Of a stretch of DNA of 64,000 nucleotides, positions 45,493 to 53,706 are shown in pieces (position 1 is the stretch's first letter; each line of letters starts with the position of its first letter). Under the pieces are notes generated by a model, which saw only the letters and a program-made list of their open reading frames with translations, was not told where the DNA came from and did no database searches. The position numbers and the translations under genes are program-made. Origin of the DNA: Alphaproteobacteria bacterium UBA2903 (GTDB lineage: Bacteria; Pseudomonadota; Alphaproteobacteria; CAAGCB01; CAG-977). The DNA lies in contig DEDN01000027.1 of assembly GCA_002349565.1 (NCBI GenBank), positions 47,361 through 111,360 of the forward strand, in the 5' to 3' direction.

Positions 45493-46842
45493 ATGGCACA
45501 GGACGCAATCACCGTCGTCGGGGGCGGATTGGCGGGCAGCGAAGCCGCTTGGCAGATAGCGAAAGCGGGGATTCCCGTCGTTTTAAAGGAAATGCGCCCC
45601 GTCAAACAAACGCCCGCGCACCGCACGGACGGACTGGCGGAATTGGTGTGTTCGAACTCTTTGCGTTCCGACGACGCGGTACATAACGCCGTCGGGCTGC
45701 TGCACGAGGAAATGCGCCGCTGCGATTCGCTGATTATGCGTTCCGCCGATTTGAACAAAGTTCCCGCGGGCGGGGCTTTGGCGGTCGACCGCGCGGCTTT
45801 TTCGAAAACGATTGAGGAAGCTCTGGAAAGCCACCCGCTCGTCACAATCGAACGCGCGGAAATGACCGAACTGCCCGCCGCCGATTCGGGCATGTACGTT
45901 ATTGCGACGGGTCCCTTGACGTCCGAAAGTCTGGCGACACAAATCCAAGCCGTCGCGGGCGGGGACATTCTGCACTTTTTCGACGCCATAGCGCCGATTG
46001 TCACAGCCGATTCGGTCGATATGACCAAAGCGTGGAAGCAGTCCCGCTACGACAAAGGCGACGGCGACGACTATATCAACTGCCCCATGGACGAAGAACA
46101 ATACAACACCTTTATCGACAATTTGCTGTCGGGGGAAAAGGTCGCGTTCAAAGATTGGGAGAAAAACACCCCCTACTTCGAGGGCTGTCTGCCGATTGAA
46201 GTCATGGCGGAACGCGGACGGGAAACGCTGGCGTTCGGTCCGATGAAGCCCGTCGGTCTGCTTGACCCGCACACGGGCAAGCGTCCGTACGCCGTCGTTC
46301 AGCTGCGCAAGGAAAACAAGCAGGGAACTTTGCTGAACCTTGTCGGTTTTCAAACAAAGCTGGTGTACGGCGAACAAAAGCGAATCTTCCAGATGATTCC
46401 CGGACTGGAAAACGCGGAATTTGTGCGCTTGGGCGGGATTCACCGCAACACGTTCATCCATTCGCCGACCGTTTTGGACAGAACTCTGCGCCTGAAAGCG
46501 CGCCCGAACCTGCGCTTTGCGGGACAAGTCACGGGATGCGAGGGATACGTCGAAAGCGCATCCGTCGGGCTGATGGCGGGGCTGTTCGCCGCGTGGGAAA
46601 TGCAGGGCAAGGAAATCGTCCTGCCGCCGCCCGAAACCGCGCTGGGCGCGATGCTGAACCATATCACCGTGTCGGCGGAAAGCGAACTGTTCCAGCCGAT
46701 GAACATCAACTTCGGTCTGATGCCGCCCCCGCCCGTCCCCGAGGGCAAACGCAAAATCAAAGGGCTTGACCGCAAACGCGCGCAAAGCGAACGGGCGGTT
46801 GCCGCTTTAACGCAATGGATTGAACAGGCAGGTTTGAAATGA
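45493..46842 (+). CDS. trmFO: Folate-dependent tRNA uracil-54 C5-methyltransferase (FAD)
   Basis: Methylates U54 in the T loop of tRNAs using methylenetetrahydrofolate and FADH2. 449 residues. ITVVGGGLAGSEAAWQIAKAG is the FAD-binding GxGxxG start. KEMRPVKQTPAHRTDGLAELVCSNSLRSD is the diagnostic TrmFO block with its catalytic-region Cys, and NFGLMPPPP near the C-terminus is also conserved. TrmFO occurs in alphaproteobacteria and low-GC Gram-positives. RBS AAAGGAGC. The stop overlaps hpnC by 4 nt, which joins it to the squalene operon. Confidence 0.95.
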   Translation: MAQDAITVVGGGLAGSEAAWQIAKAGIPVVLKEMRPVKQTPAHRTDGLAELVCSNSLRSDDAVHNAVGLLHEEMRRCDSLIMRSADLNKVPAGGALAVDRAAFSKTIEEALESHPLVTIERAEMTELPAADSGMYVIATGPLTSESLATQIQAVAGGDILHFFDAIAPIVTADSVDMTKAWKQSRYDKGDGDDYINCPMDEEQYNTFIDNLLSGEKVAFKDWEKNTPYFEGCLPIEVMAERGRETLAFGPMKPVGLLDPHTGKRPYAVVQLRKENKQGTLLNLVGFQTKLVYGEQKRIFQMIPGLENAEFVRLGGIHRNTFIHSPTVLDRTLRLKARPNLRFAGQVTGCEGYVESASVGLMAGLFAAWEMQGKEIVLPPPETALGAMLNHITVSAESELFQPMNINFGLMPPPPVPEGKRKIKGLDRKRAQSERAVAALTQWIEQAGLK

Positions 46843-47717
46843 CGCACGACATCAAACGCACCAAAGACGCGAATGGCGAAAACTTCCCCGTCGGGTCCTG
46901 CTTGATTCCGGCAAAGCTGCGCCCGCACGTCATGGCGTTTTACGACTATGCCCGCACGGCGGACGACATTGCGGATTCCGACTTGCCGCGCATGGAAAAA
47001 CTGAAGCGGCTTGACGCTTTGGAATCCGTTTTGCGCGGTCTGCGCGACGCGGACGAAGATACGAAATGCGCCGAAACCCTGCGCAAAAGCTTGGAAGAAA
47101 CAGGCGTCACCAATCAGCACGCCTTGGATTTGCTGAAAGCGTTCCGTCAGGACGCCATCGGATTCACCTATAAAACGTGGGAGGACGTCATGGCGTACTG
47201 CCGCAATTCGGCGGGCAGCGTCGGGCGCTATATGCTGGATTTGCACGGTGAAAACCCGTCGGCTTACTGGCCGTCGGACGCTTTGTGCGCCGCCCTGCAG
47301 CTGAACAACCACTTGCAGGACTGCCAAGACGACTATCAGAACCGCCAGCGCGTCTATATCCCGCGCGACTGGTTCAGCGACGAAAAAATCAAATACGAAG
47401 CTTTAAGCGACAGCATTACCTGCGACGCCTTGCGCCGCGTGTTCGACCGTATGGCGGCGGCAATCGACAGCCTGCTGGTCGAAGGCTCTCCCCTGCCCCT
47501 CGTCATTCAGCATCGGGGGTTGAGGATGGAAGTCTGCGTCATTTACCGTTTGGCGCAAAGACTGCTGAAGAAACTGAAAAAACGCGACATTTTGAAACGC
47601 AAAGTCGCTTTGGAAAAAACGGATTGGATGCTGGCGGGAGCGCGCGGCGTCTGGGACGGACTGACACGAAAGAAAATCAAATGCATCAAGAAACAAGACC
47701 TCTTGCCGCCGAAGTAG
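46839..47717 (+). CDS. hpnC: HpnC-type squalene-pathway synthase (hydroxysqualene synthase)
   Basis: All-alpha trans-isoprenyl diphosphate synthase-like enzyme, 292 residues. FYDYARTADDIADSD is the first Asp-rich motif and LNNHLQDCQDDYQNRQRVYIP the second. In the HpnCDE route, HpnD makes presqualene diphosphate from two farnesyl diphosphates and HpnC converts it to hydroxysqualene. The assignment rests on gene order and on the NFPVGSCLIPAKLRPHVMAFY N-terminus typical of HpnC. Start overlaps trmFO (ATGA). Confidence 0.88.
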   Translation: MTHDIKRTKDANGENFPVGSCLIPAKLRPHVMAFYDYARTADDIADSDLPRMEKLKRLDALESVLRGLRDADEDTKCAETLRKSLEETGVTNQHALDLLKAFRQDAIGFTYKTWEDVMAYCRNSAGSVGRYMLDLHGENPSAYWPSDALCAALQLNNHLQDCQDDYQNRQRVYIPRDWFSDEKIKYEALSDSITCDALRRVFDRMAAAIDSLLVEGSPLPLVIQHRGLRMEVCVIYRLAQRLLKKLKKRDILKRKVALEKTDWMLAGARGVWDGLTRKKIKCIKKQDLLPPK

Positions 47718-48547
47718 AAGCCGTCGTCAAAAAATCGGGCAGCTCTTTTTACTGGGCGATGCGGCTGCTGGGCAAACAAAAGCGCGACGCCATGTTTGCG
47801 ATTTACGCGTTTTGCCGTGAAATCGACGACATCGCCGACGAACCCGCTTTGTTGGAACAAAAACAGCGGGCTTTGCAGGTCTGGCGCGACGATTTGGATA
47901 AAATTTACGCGGGCAAACAGCCGACGCAAAGAATCGCCGAAGCGCTGATTGCGCCGATAAAGGCGTTCGGATTGCCCAAGGACGAATTTGTCGCCCTGAT
48001 TGACGGTATGGAAATGGACATTCCCGACGGCATGCGCGCGCCGACGATGACCGAGCTTCAGCTTTATTGCCGCCGCGTCGCGGGGGCGGTCGGCATGCTG
48101 TCCGTGTGCGTGTTCGGCGATTTTTCCGAAACGGCTCAAAGATTTGCGATTACTTTGGGCGAAGCTTTGCAGCTGACCAATATTCTGCGCGATATGGACG
48201 AAGATATGGAGCTTGGGCGTTTGTACATGCCCAAAGAATGCTTGGACAAAGCGGGCATTGTCGTCACCGACAACACGCATTTGAGCGAAATTCTGAACCA
48301 CCCGAATTTGGGCATTGCCCGCGCAGCTTTGGCGGAACAGGCTCTGCTCCGATATGCGGAAGCCGACGCCGCTTTGGCAAAACTGAACGCCAAGCAAATG
48401 AAGCCCGCCGTGATTATGCAGGCAGCCTACCGCAAAATCTTTGACGCGATGCAAAAACGCGGTTGGAATGTTGTGCGCCCGCGCATCAAAACACCGAAAT
48501 CGGCGTTGCTGCTGACGGCTTTGCGCATTTGGCTGATTGGCAGGTAA
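47681..48547 (+). CDS. hpnD: Presqualene diphosphate synthase HpnD
   Basis: Condenses two farnesyl diphosphates to presqualene diphosphate. 288 residues with SSFYWAMRLLGKQKRDAMFA, the first Asp-rich motif FCREIDDIADEP and the second QLTNILRDMDEDMELGRLYMP, with RVAGAVGMLSV between. The ATG at 47681 overlaps the hpnC end by 37 nt and begins the conserved part; the frame extends upstream but without HpnD-like sequence. Confidence 0.92.
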   Translation: MHQETRPLAAEVEAVVKKSGSSFYWAMRLLGKQKRDAMFAIYAFCREIDDIADEPALLEQKQRALQVWRDDLDKIYAGKQPTQRIAEALIAPIKAFGLPKDEFVALIDGMEMDIPDGMRAPTMTELQLYCRRVAGAVGMLSVCVFGDFSETAQRFAITLGEALQLTNILRDMDEDMELGRLYMPKECLDKAGIVVTDNTHLSEILNHPNLGIARAALAEQALLRYAEADAALAKLNAKQMKPAVIMQAAYRKIFDAMQKRGWNVVRPRIKTPKSALLLTALRIWLIGR

Positions 48548-48553
48548 GGCGTT

Positions 48554-49585
48554 ATGACCGTTTACGTCATCGGCTCGGGCATTGCGGGATTAAGCGCGGC
48601 TTTTCACGCCCAAAAAGCGGGACACCATGTCGTCGTGCTGGAAGCCGCCAATCATGCGGGCGGACGATGCTATTCCTACTATGACAAGGAATGGGACTGC
48701 ATGCTGGATAACGGCACGCACATGATGATGGGCGCCAACACCGCCCTGCTGGAAATCCTGCGCGAATGCCCGACCGATACGCCCTTGCAGCCGATTGGGT
48801 CAAGCCTGACGTTTTACCGCCGCAACCTCAGCTGTTTTACGGTGGATTTGAATCATCCCGTCAAAGCGTTGTTTCATCTGCCCGAACTGTATAAACTGCT
48901 GGCGGAATCGGTGCTGAACACCCCCGCGAAAACAGCGGACAAAGCCCTGCTGTTCAAAACGGCGAAATTGTGCTTTGCGGCGCGGGACAAACAAATCTAT
49001 CTGGCGAATCCGTCGCTGATGCAGTCGGTCGTCAATCCGATTTACGAATACTTGAAAGACAAAGTTGAATTTTACTTCGGACATCCCGCGCGCGGCATCG
49101 AAGTTGACCGCATTTTGTCGGATTCCGTCGATTTTCTGATTTCGCCCGACGACAAAATAATTTCGACCGTCCCGCCTAAAAAAGCCGCGTTCGGCACAAT
49201 CGTCAACATCCACTACAAAACGGACGCGACCCTGCCCGACGGATTGCCCGTCGTCGGATTGATCGACATGCTGCCGCATTGGGCGTTTTGCAAAAACGGC
49301 ATCGTATCCGTTACCATCAGTGCGGCGAACGGCTTGGATACGACCGATATTGCGGATCGGGTTTGGGACGATCTTTGTCCTCTGCTTCATTCTTTGGACA
49401 AGACTCCGCCCAACCGCGTCATCGCCGACCGCCGTGCAACCCTGCTGCAGACAAGCAAAACAAAACGCCCCGCCGCCGATTCCGAATACGGCTTGATTTT
49501 GGCGGGCGATGCGACGGACACGGGATTGCCCTGCACGATAGAGGGCGCGGCGCGTTCGGGCAAAACGGCGGCAGACCTGCTCTGA
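48554..49585 (+). CDS. hpnE: Hydroxysqualene dehydroxylase HpnE (short form)
   Basis: FAD-dependent amine-oxidase-fold enzyme completing squalene synthesis. The N-terminal VYVIGSGIAGLSAAFHAQKAG is the dinucleotide-binding fold, followed by LEAANHAGGRCYSY and LDNGTHMMMGANT, typical of HpnE. The C-terminus (LILAGDATDTGLPCTIEGAARSG) carries the FAD-contact motif. At 343 residues it is clearly shorter than most HpnE proteins (about 420), the loss falling in the middle substrate domain. Start 6 nt after the hpnD stop. No squalene-hopene cyclase gene is in the window. Confidence 0.88.
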   Translation: MTVYVIGSGIAGLSAAFHAQKAGHHVVVLEAANHAGGRCYSYYDKEWDCMLDNGTHMMMGANTALLEILRECPTDTPLQPIGSSLTFYRRNLSCFTVDLNHPVKALFHLPELYKLLAESVLNTPAKTADKALLFKTAKLCFAARDKQIYLANPSLMQSVVNPIYEYLKDKVEFYFGHPARGIEVDRILSDSVDFLISPDDKIISTVPPKKAAFGTIVNIHYKTDATLPDGLPVVGLIDMLPHWAFCKNGIVSVTISAANGLDTTDIADRVWDDLCPLLHSLDKTPPNRVIADRRATLLQTSKTKRPAADSEYGLILAGDATDTGLPCTIEGAARSGKTAADLL

Positions 49586-49604
49586 TTGCTATCTTTACCG
49601 ATAA

Positions 49605-49630
49605 TTTCAAAAGCGATACCTTTTTTGAAA
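49605..49630 (+). promoter_or_regulatory. Inverted repeat upstream of sodB
   Basis: TTTCAAAA (49605-49612) and TTTTGAAA (49623-49630) form a perfect 8-bp dyad with a 10-nt spacer immediately before the sodB ribosome site. It may be an operator or an mRNA hairpin influencing sodB; the AT-rich arms reduce its significance. Confidence 0.3.
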
Positions 49631-49643
49631 AAAGGAGGAATCT

Positions 49644-50240
49644 ATGGCTTTTGAATTACCTGTTTTACCCTATGCACAAAACGCGCTTGAACCGTTTATA
49701 TCCGCGCAAACGCTTGATTTTCATTACGGCAAGCATCATCAAACTTACATTACGAATCTGAACAATTTGATTCGCAATACGGCTTTGGCGAACCAAACGC
49801 TGGAGCAAATCATTTTCGAAACGGCGGGAAAGCCCGAAAAATCGGCAATCTTCAATAACGCGGCGCAAAACTTCAATCACGCGTTTTACTGGAAAAGCAT
49901 GCTCCCGAACGGCGGCGGAAAAATTCCCGACGGCGCGTTCAAAACAGCCGTGTCCAAAACGTTCGGCGGCTTGGAAAGCCTGAAAGCGGAATTGAAAGCC
50001 GCCGCAATTTCCCAATTCGGCAGCGGCTGGGCGTGGCTGGTATCGGAAAACGGTACGCTGAAAATTGTCAAAACATCAAACGCGGACACGCCCATGATTC
50101 ACGGGCAAAAACCGCTGTTGACAATTGACGTGTGGGAACACGCGTATTATCTGGATTACCAAAACAAGCGCGCCGATTATGTCCAATCCGTCATTGACAA
50201 TCTGCTGAATTGGGACTTTGCCGCGTCGAATTTTTCCTAG
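49644..50240 (+). CDS. sodB: Iron superoxide dismutase
   Basis: Converts superoxide to O2 and H2O2; 198 residues. Metal ligands are visible: His27 (LDFHYGKHHQTY), His79 (NFNHAFYW) and the DVWEHAYYLDY Asp/His pair near 160. Gln75 in FNNAAQNFNH is the Fe-type second-sphere Gln, and GSGWAWLV is the conserved turn. No signal peptide, so cytoplasmic. RBS AAAAGGAGG. Its 3' end overlaps the convergent merR-type gene by 50 bp. Confidence 0.96.
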   Translation: MAFELPVLPYAQNALEPFISAQTLDFHYGKHHQTYITNLNNLIRNTALANQTLEQIIFETAGKPEKSAIFNNAAQNFNHAFYWKSMLPNGGGKIPDGAFKTAVSKTFGGLESLKAELKAAAISQFGSGWAWLVSENGTLKIVKTSNADTPMIHGQKPLLTIDVWEHAYYLDYQNKRADYVQSVIDNLLNWDFAASNFS

Positions 50241-50691
50241 CCTTTTTGGCAGGCGCGGCGGCACAGCATCCGAACAGCTTTTTCTTGCGTCTGACCAGAT
50301 CGGGATTGCGTTCGTAAACGTTCGTGTCGCCATGCGCAACGGCATCTTTGTAAAAGTCGATCTTGAAATCGATTTTATCCATAAAATCCATCAATTGGCG
50401 CATTTGCATCTGCAAACGTTCCTTTTGCCGTTCAAACATATCCAGCCGCTGCTGCAAAGTCGAATCGCCCTGCATCAGCCAAACGATGTATTGGCGGATG
50501 TCTTTGATTTGCATTCCCGTGCCTTTCAAACATTCGATAATGCGCAGCAATTCAATGTCCTGATCCGAAAAATCGCGCAGTCCCGACGGCGTTTTTTTGA
50601 CAAACGGCAGCAAGCCTTCTTTGTCGTAATAGCGCAGCGTGTACGTCGAAATGCCGCATCTTTCGGCAACTTGTCCGATGGAATATCCCAT
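50191..50691 (-). CDS. MerR-family transcriptional regulator
   Basis: 166 residues. The N-terminal winged HTH YSIGQVAERCGISTYTLRYYDKEGLLPF followed by RDFSDQDIELLRIIECLKGTGM is textbook MerR. A long dimerisation helix (RQKERLQMQMRQLMDFMDKIDF) and a C-terminal Lys-rich tail with a Cys-Cys pair follow. The YDKEGLLP and IECLKGTGMQIKDIR segments resemble regulators of cupin/oxidoreductase genes. Start at 50691 with AAGGAGGCTGTT; the frame runs upstream through the promoter without a site. It should control the divergent metallophosphoesterase-cupin gene and itself. Confidence 0.93.
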   Translation of the reverse strand: MGYSIGQVAERCGISTYTLRYYDKEGLLPFVKKTPSGLRDFSDQDIELLRIIECLKGTGMQIKDIRQYIVWLMQGDSTLQQRLDMFERQKERLQMQMRQLMDFMDKIDFKIDFYKDAVAHGDTNVYERNPDLVRRKKKLFGCCAAAPAKKARKNSTRQSPNSADCQ

Positions 50692-50714
50692 AACAGCCTC
50701 CTTGAAAAAAGTTC

Positions 50715-50745
50715 TTGACTTAGAGCTAACTCTAAATTTTATAAA
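50715..50745 (+). promoter_or_regulatory. MerR-type promoter/operator with 19-bp spacer
   Basis: TTGACT (50715-50720) and TATAAA (50740-50745) are separated by 19 bp, the overlong spacing characteristic of promoters that need MerR-family DNA distortion. The spacer holds a perfect dyad TTAGAG-CTAA-CTCTAA (50720-50735). It faces the metallophosphoesterase-cupin gene starting at 50780 and lies 24 bp from the merR start. Confidence 0.85.
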
Positions 50746-50779
50746 TATCAAGAACAATTTTAAAAACAGGAGGCTTTTT

Positions 50780-52270
50780 ATGATTGCTTGCGTGTTTATC
50801 ACCTCGTTTCTGGGCTGTCTGGTAACAGTTCCGCTGTTTTTCAGATACGCTTATTTTCTGGATTTGACGGCGGCAAAGCGAATCGGGCTGTTTTTCACGG
50901 CTCTGGTTTTGGGCTGCATGCCGCTCTTGTCGGATTTTTCGCTTGCCAATGTTTTGGGATGCGCCTATCCCGCTTGGCGTGCGACGGTTTGGTTTTTGTA
51001 CGTTTTCTGCATTATCCTGCTGACGTTTACGGTTGCGCGCGATGTCGTGTGGGCGGTGCTGTACAAAGCGGGCGTTGCCGTTTCCCCGTTTGAAAAAGTC
51101 TGGACGATTCGCCTGAACGCGGCGACTGCCGTTTTGGCGCTGATTGCGGCGTTTTCATCCGTTTACAGCGGCTTGAAAGTTCCCGATGTGAAAACCCTTT
51201 CCATTGTTTCGGATAAAATCACAGTCCCGCAAAACGTCGTGCTGCTCAGCGATTTGCACATTCACAGAACAATCTCGCCCGCAAAAATCAAGGGAATCGT
51301 GGAACGCGCGAACGCGCTGAATCCCGACGTAATTTTGCTGGACGGCGACATTTTGGACGACGATGTGGAAAAAATCAAACCGATTGCCGAATTGCTCAAA
51401 GGATTGAAAGCCAAAAAAGGCATCTATTTCACAACGGGCAATCATGAATTTTACGTCGGCTACAAGGAAACAACCGAAGCTCTGAAAGAACTGGGCTTTA
51501 CATTCCTTGAAAACAGCGGCGAAGCAGTCAGCGGTTCCCTGTTCGTTGCGGGCGTTCCCGATATGTCGGGCAAACGTTACGGCTTTTCCGTCGATGCGGA
51601 CAAAGCGTTTGCGGACAGTTCCGCTTCTCAATTCAAACTGCTGATGTCGCACACGCCTGCGGCGTTCAAATCCGCCGATTTGACCGTTTCGGGACACACC
51701 CACGGCGGACAGATTTTCCCGTTCCATATTTTGGTCAAACTGGCGAACAAATACTTGGCGGGCGGCTACGACGGCGTTTACGTCACCCGCGGCGCGGGTC
51801 AATGGGGACCGCAAATGCGTTTCCTTGCCCCGTCTGAAATCACTTTCATCCAACTTTTACCCAAAGGACAAAAAGCTATGAACATTACTCCCGTTTTCCC
51901 TGTCGGCGAACCCAATCCGTACGGCAAATTCTTTACGGGCAAAACGTATCTGACCCGTTTGAACGCTTATGACGAAACATTCAAAACATCGCTGGGCAAT
52001 GTTACGTTCGAACCCGCCGCCCGTACAAACTGGCACAAACACACGGGCGGGCAAATCCTGCTGGTCACGGCGGGCGAAGGACGCTATCAGGAACGCGGAA
52101 AACCCGTTCAAGTGCTGAAAGCGGGCGATGTCGTCCGTATTGCGCCGAACGTCGAACATTGGCACGGCGCCGCGCCCGACAGCTGGTTTTCACACATCGC
52201 CGTTGAAACGAATCCCGACTTTAACGTCAACACATGGCTGGAACCCGTTTCGGACGAAGAATACAAATAA
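50780..52270 (+). CDS. Membrane metallophosphoesterase fused to a C-terminal cupin
   Basis: 496 residues. Residues 1-~130 hold four TM helices. ~150-360 are a calcineurin-like phosphoesterase with DLHIH, GDILDDD, GNHEFY, SHTP and GHTHGG, all metal ligands present (YkuE/YaeI-like). Residues 367-496 are a cupin with NWHKHTGGQILLVTAGEG and PNVEHWHG, resembling small cupins usually encoded as separate genes next to MerR regulators. Codon 367 is an ATG (51878) preceded by AAAGGACAAAAAGCT, so this looks like an in-frame fusion of two ORFs with an internal start retained. Induced presumably by the divergent MerR protein. Confidence 0.85.
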   Translation: MIACVFITSFLGCLVTVPLFFRYAYFLDLTAAKRIGLFFTALVLGCMPLLSDFSLANVLGCAYPAWRATVWFLYVFCIILLTFTVARDVVWAVLYKAGVAVSPFEKVWTIRLNAATAVLALIAAFSSVYSGLKVPDVKTLSIVSDKITVPQNVVLLSDLHIHRTISPAKIKGIVERANALNPDVILLDGDILDDDVEKIKPIAELLKGLKAKKGIYFTTGNHEFYVGYKETTEALKELGFTFLENSGEAVSGSLFVAGVPDMSGKRYGFSVDADKAFADSSASQFKLLMSHTPAAFKSADLTVSGHTHGGQIFPFHILVKLANKYLAGGYDGVYVTRGAGQWGPQMRFLAPSEITFIQLLPKGQKAMNITPVFPVGEPNPYGKFFTGKTYLTRLNAYDETFKTSLGNVTFEPAARTNWHKHTGGQILLVTAGEGRYQERGKPVQVLKAGDVVRIAPNVEHWHGAAPDSWFSHIAVETNPDFNVNTWLEPVSDEEYK

Positions 52271-52272
52271 CG

Positions 52273-52303
52273 AAAAGGGGGAGCTTTAGCTCCCCCTTTT
52301 TTT
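52273..52303 (+). terminator. Strong terminator after the metallophosphoesterase-cupin gene
   Basis: A perfect 12-bp stem (AAAAGGGGGAGC and complement) with a TTTA loop is followed by a T7 run. The A/T arms make it usable for the convergent minus-strand gene ending at 52318 as well. Confidence 0.9.
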
Positions 52304-52317
52304 AAATCCACACAAAA

Positions 52318-52662
52318 TCACAAACTTCTGATGTCGGACAGCGGCAATTTGGAAACATGGCGAACGGTCGCCATATATTCGCGAACGATTCCTTTTTGAG
52401 GATTGTCGCCGACGGGATCATTAAATTCCGCAACCAGCACGCTATCGACTTTCGACAGCAACGGCGCAACATCGGGATGAATGTAATCCAAAACGATCAT
52501 CTGATCCGCCGTGCGGTAAAACAAAGCATGGTTTTCGCCGTTAAACAAAATCTGCGGACGTTCGGGACTGCCTTCGCGCGCCTTCAAACAAAACAACAAC
52601 TCGCCGTCTGCATTCGCCAGAATGTCATAATAGGCTTCGCTTTCAATTGCTGTTTGCGCCAT
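52318..52662 (-). CDS. Small hypothetical protein, paralogue of the gene at 14674-15036
   Basis: 114 residues, soluble and acidic, with a GELLFCLKAREGSPERPQIL core, then NHALFYRTADQMIVLDYIHPDV and LSKVDSVLVAEFN. These align in order with the 120-residue protein at 14674, so a two-member family exists in this genome. Function unknown. RBS GGAGG with 6 nt spacing before the ATG at 52662. It shares a terminator with the convergent cupin gene. Confidence 0.75.
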   Translation of the reverse strand: MAQTAIESEAYYDILANADGELLFCLKAREGSPERPQILFNGENHALFYRTADQMIVLDYIHPDVAPLLSKVDSVLVAEFNDPVGDNPQKGIVREYMATVRHVSKLPLSDIRSL

Positions 52663-52687
52663 TTTTTCCTCCGGAATCTAAAGTGGT

Positions 52688-53632
52688 TTATTTTACAACG
52701 GTCGCTGTCGCGGTTTTGCGTTTGACGTTGAATTTGCACGAATAGTTCAGTTTTGTTCTGATGCCGTTTCTGTCGATCAGCTGGGCGCGATCCCCCATCA
52801 AAACGATCAAATCCTGCAAAACGTCAACCTGATACGACGTGAATTTGTATTCTTTGGCGCCGACCGTCCATTCAAAGCGGTCGGGAATTTCCTTGGACAC
52901 GGCTTGTTCGCAAATTTCCTGAGCCACTTCTTCGTGTTCGGCATAATAGGAATTCTTTTTCGTGTTCATTTTCTTGCATTCTTCGTCGTTCGTGCAGGGC
53001 TTGGATTCCGCCATCGAGCGGCGCATATTTTCGGCATCGCGCAAACGTCTGGCTTCTTCGCGCTGTTTGGCGAAAGCGATTTCCCGTTCGACGCCGAATT
53101 GAATGAAAGCCGCCTGCACCGACAGGGTGAAAGACGTAACAATCAAGCACGCCGCAATCATTTGCGTCAGCGAACAGCCCATTTTCGCGGCGCGCCCGCG
53201 AACCATGTAAACGCCGTAAGCCAGCCCGCCGAAAACCAGCAAAGCGAACAATTCGGAAATAAACGAACCGTTGCCCGTAACTTCGGACAGCATGGACAAG
53301 GAAATCATCCCGAACATCAGCAGCAGAAAATACAAAATCGCGGGGGAACGGGTGGCTTTAACGACATTGGCGGCGCCCAGCGCGTAAACCGCCGCGCCGA
53401 CAACCGCGATCAAAACGCCCGCCATGATCAGCTTCATCATCACGCCGAAAACGGAAAACATCGCTAAATACAATAAAAACGCGGCAAACACAATGCCGTA
53501 GCAAACGGCGACGCGGATAAACGCCTCTTTGTTTCGCATCAGCAAAGCTTTAAAATCTCCGCGCAGCAGCAAAGCGGCATCGGCATCCGACAAAAGAAGA
53601 AAATTCTTCAATTTTTCCTGAATCTTAAGCAT
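52688..53632 (-). CDS. Multi-spanning membrane protein of unknown function
   Basis: 314 residues. The N-terminal ~170 contain five hydrophobic segments (GIVFAAFLLYLAMFSVFGV, MAGVLIAVVGAAVYALGA, AILYFLLLMFGMISLSML and two more). A charged stretch with a Cys pair (SKPCTNDEECKKM) and a C-terminal domain (QEICEQAVSKEIPDRFEWTV...TKLNYSCKFNV) follow and probably lie outside. I do not recognise the family. I use the ATG at 53632; a TTG eight codons earlier is weaker. It lies 25 nt upstream of the small paralogue gene on the same strand. Confidence 0.65.
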   Translation of the reverse strand: MLKIQEKLKNFLLLSDADAALLLRGDFKALLMRNKEAFIRVAVCYGIVFAAFLLYLAMFSVFGVMMKLIMAGVLIAVVGAAVYALGAANVVKATRSPAILYFLLLMFGMISLSMLSEVTGNGSFISELFALLVFGGLAYGVYMVRGRAAKMGCSLTQMIAACLIVTSFTLSVQAAFIQFGVEREIAFAKQREEARRLRDAENMRRSMAESKPCTNDEECKKMNTKKNSYYAEHEEVAQEICEQAVSKEIPDRFEWTVGAKEYKFTSYQVDVLQDLIVLMGDRAQLIDRNGIRTKLNYSCKFNVKRKTATATVVK

Positions 53633-53706
53633 TTTCCGTTCCAGACTCCTTGTCAAAAGATACTACAGAAAAGCACAAAAAACCCGCGAACGCAAGCCAA
53701 AACCTG

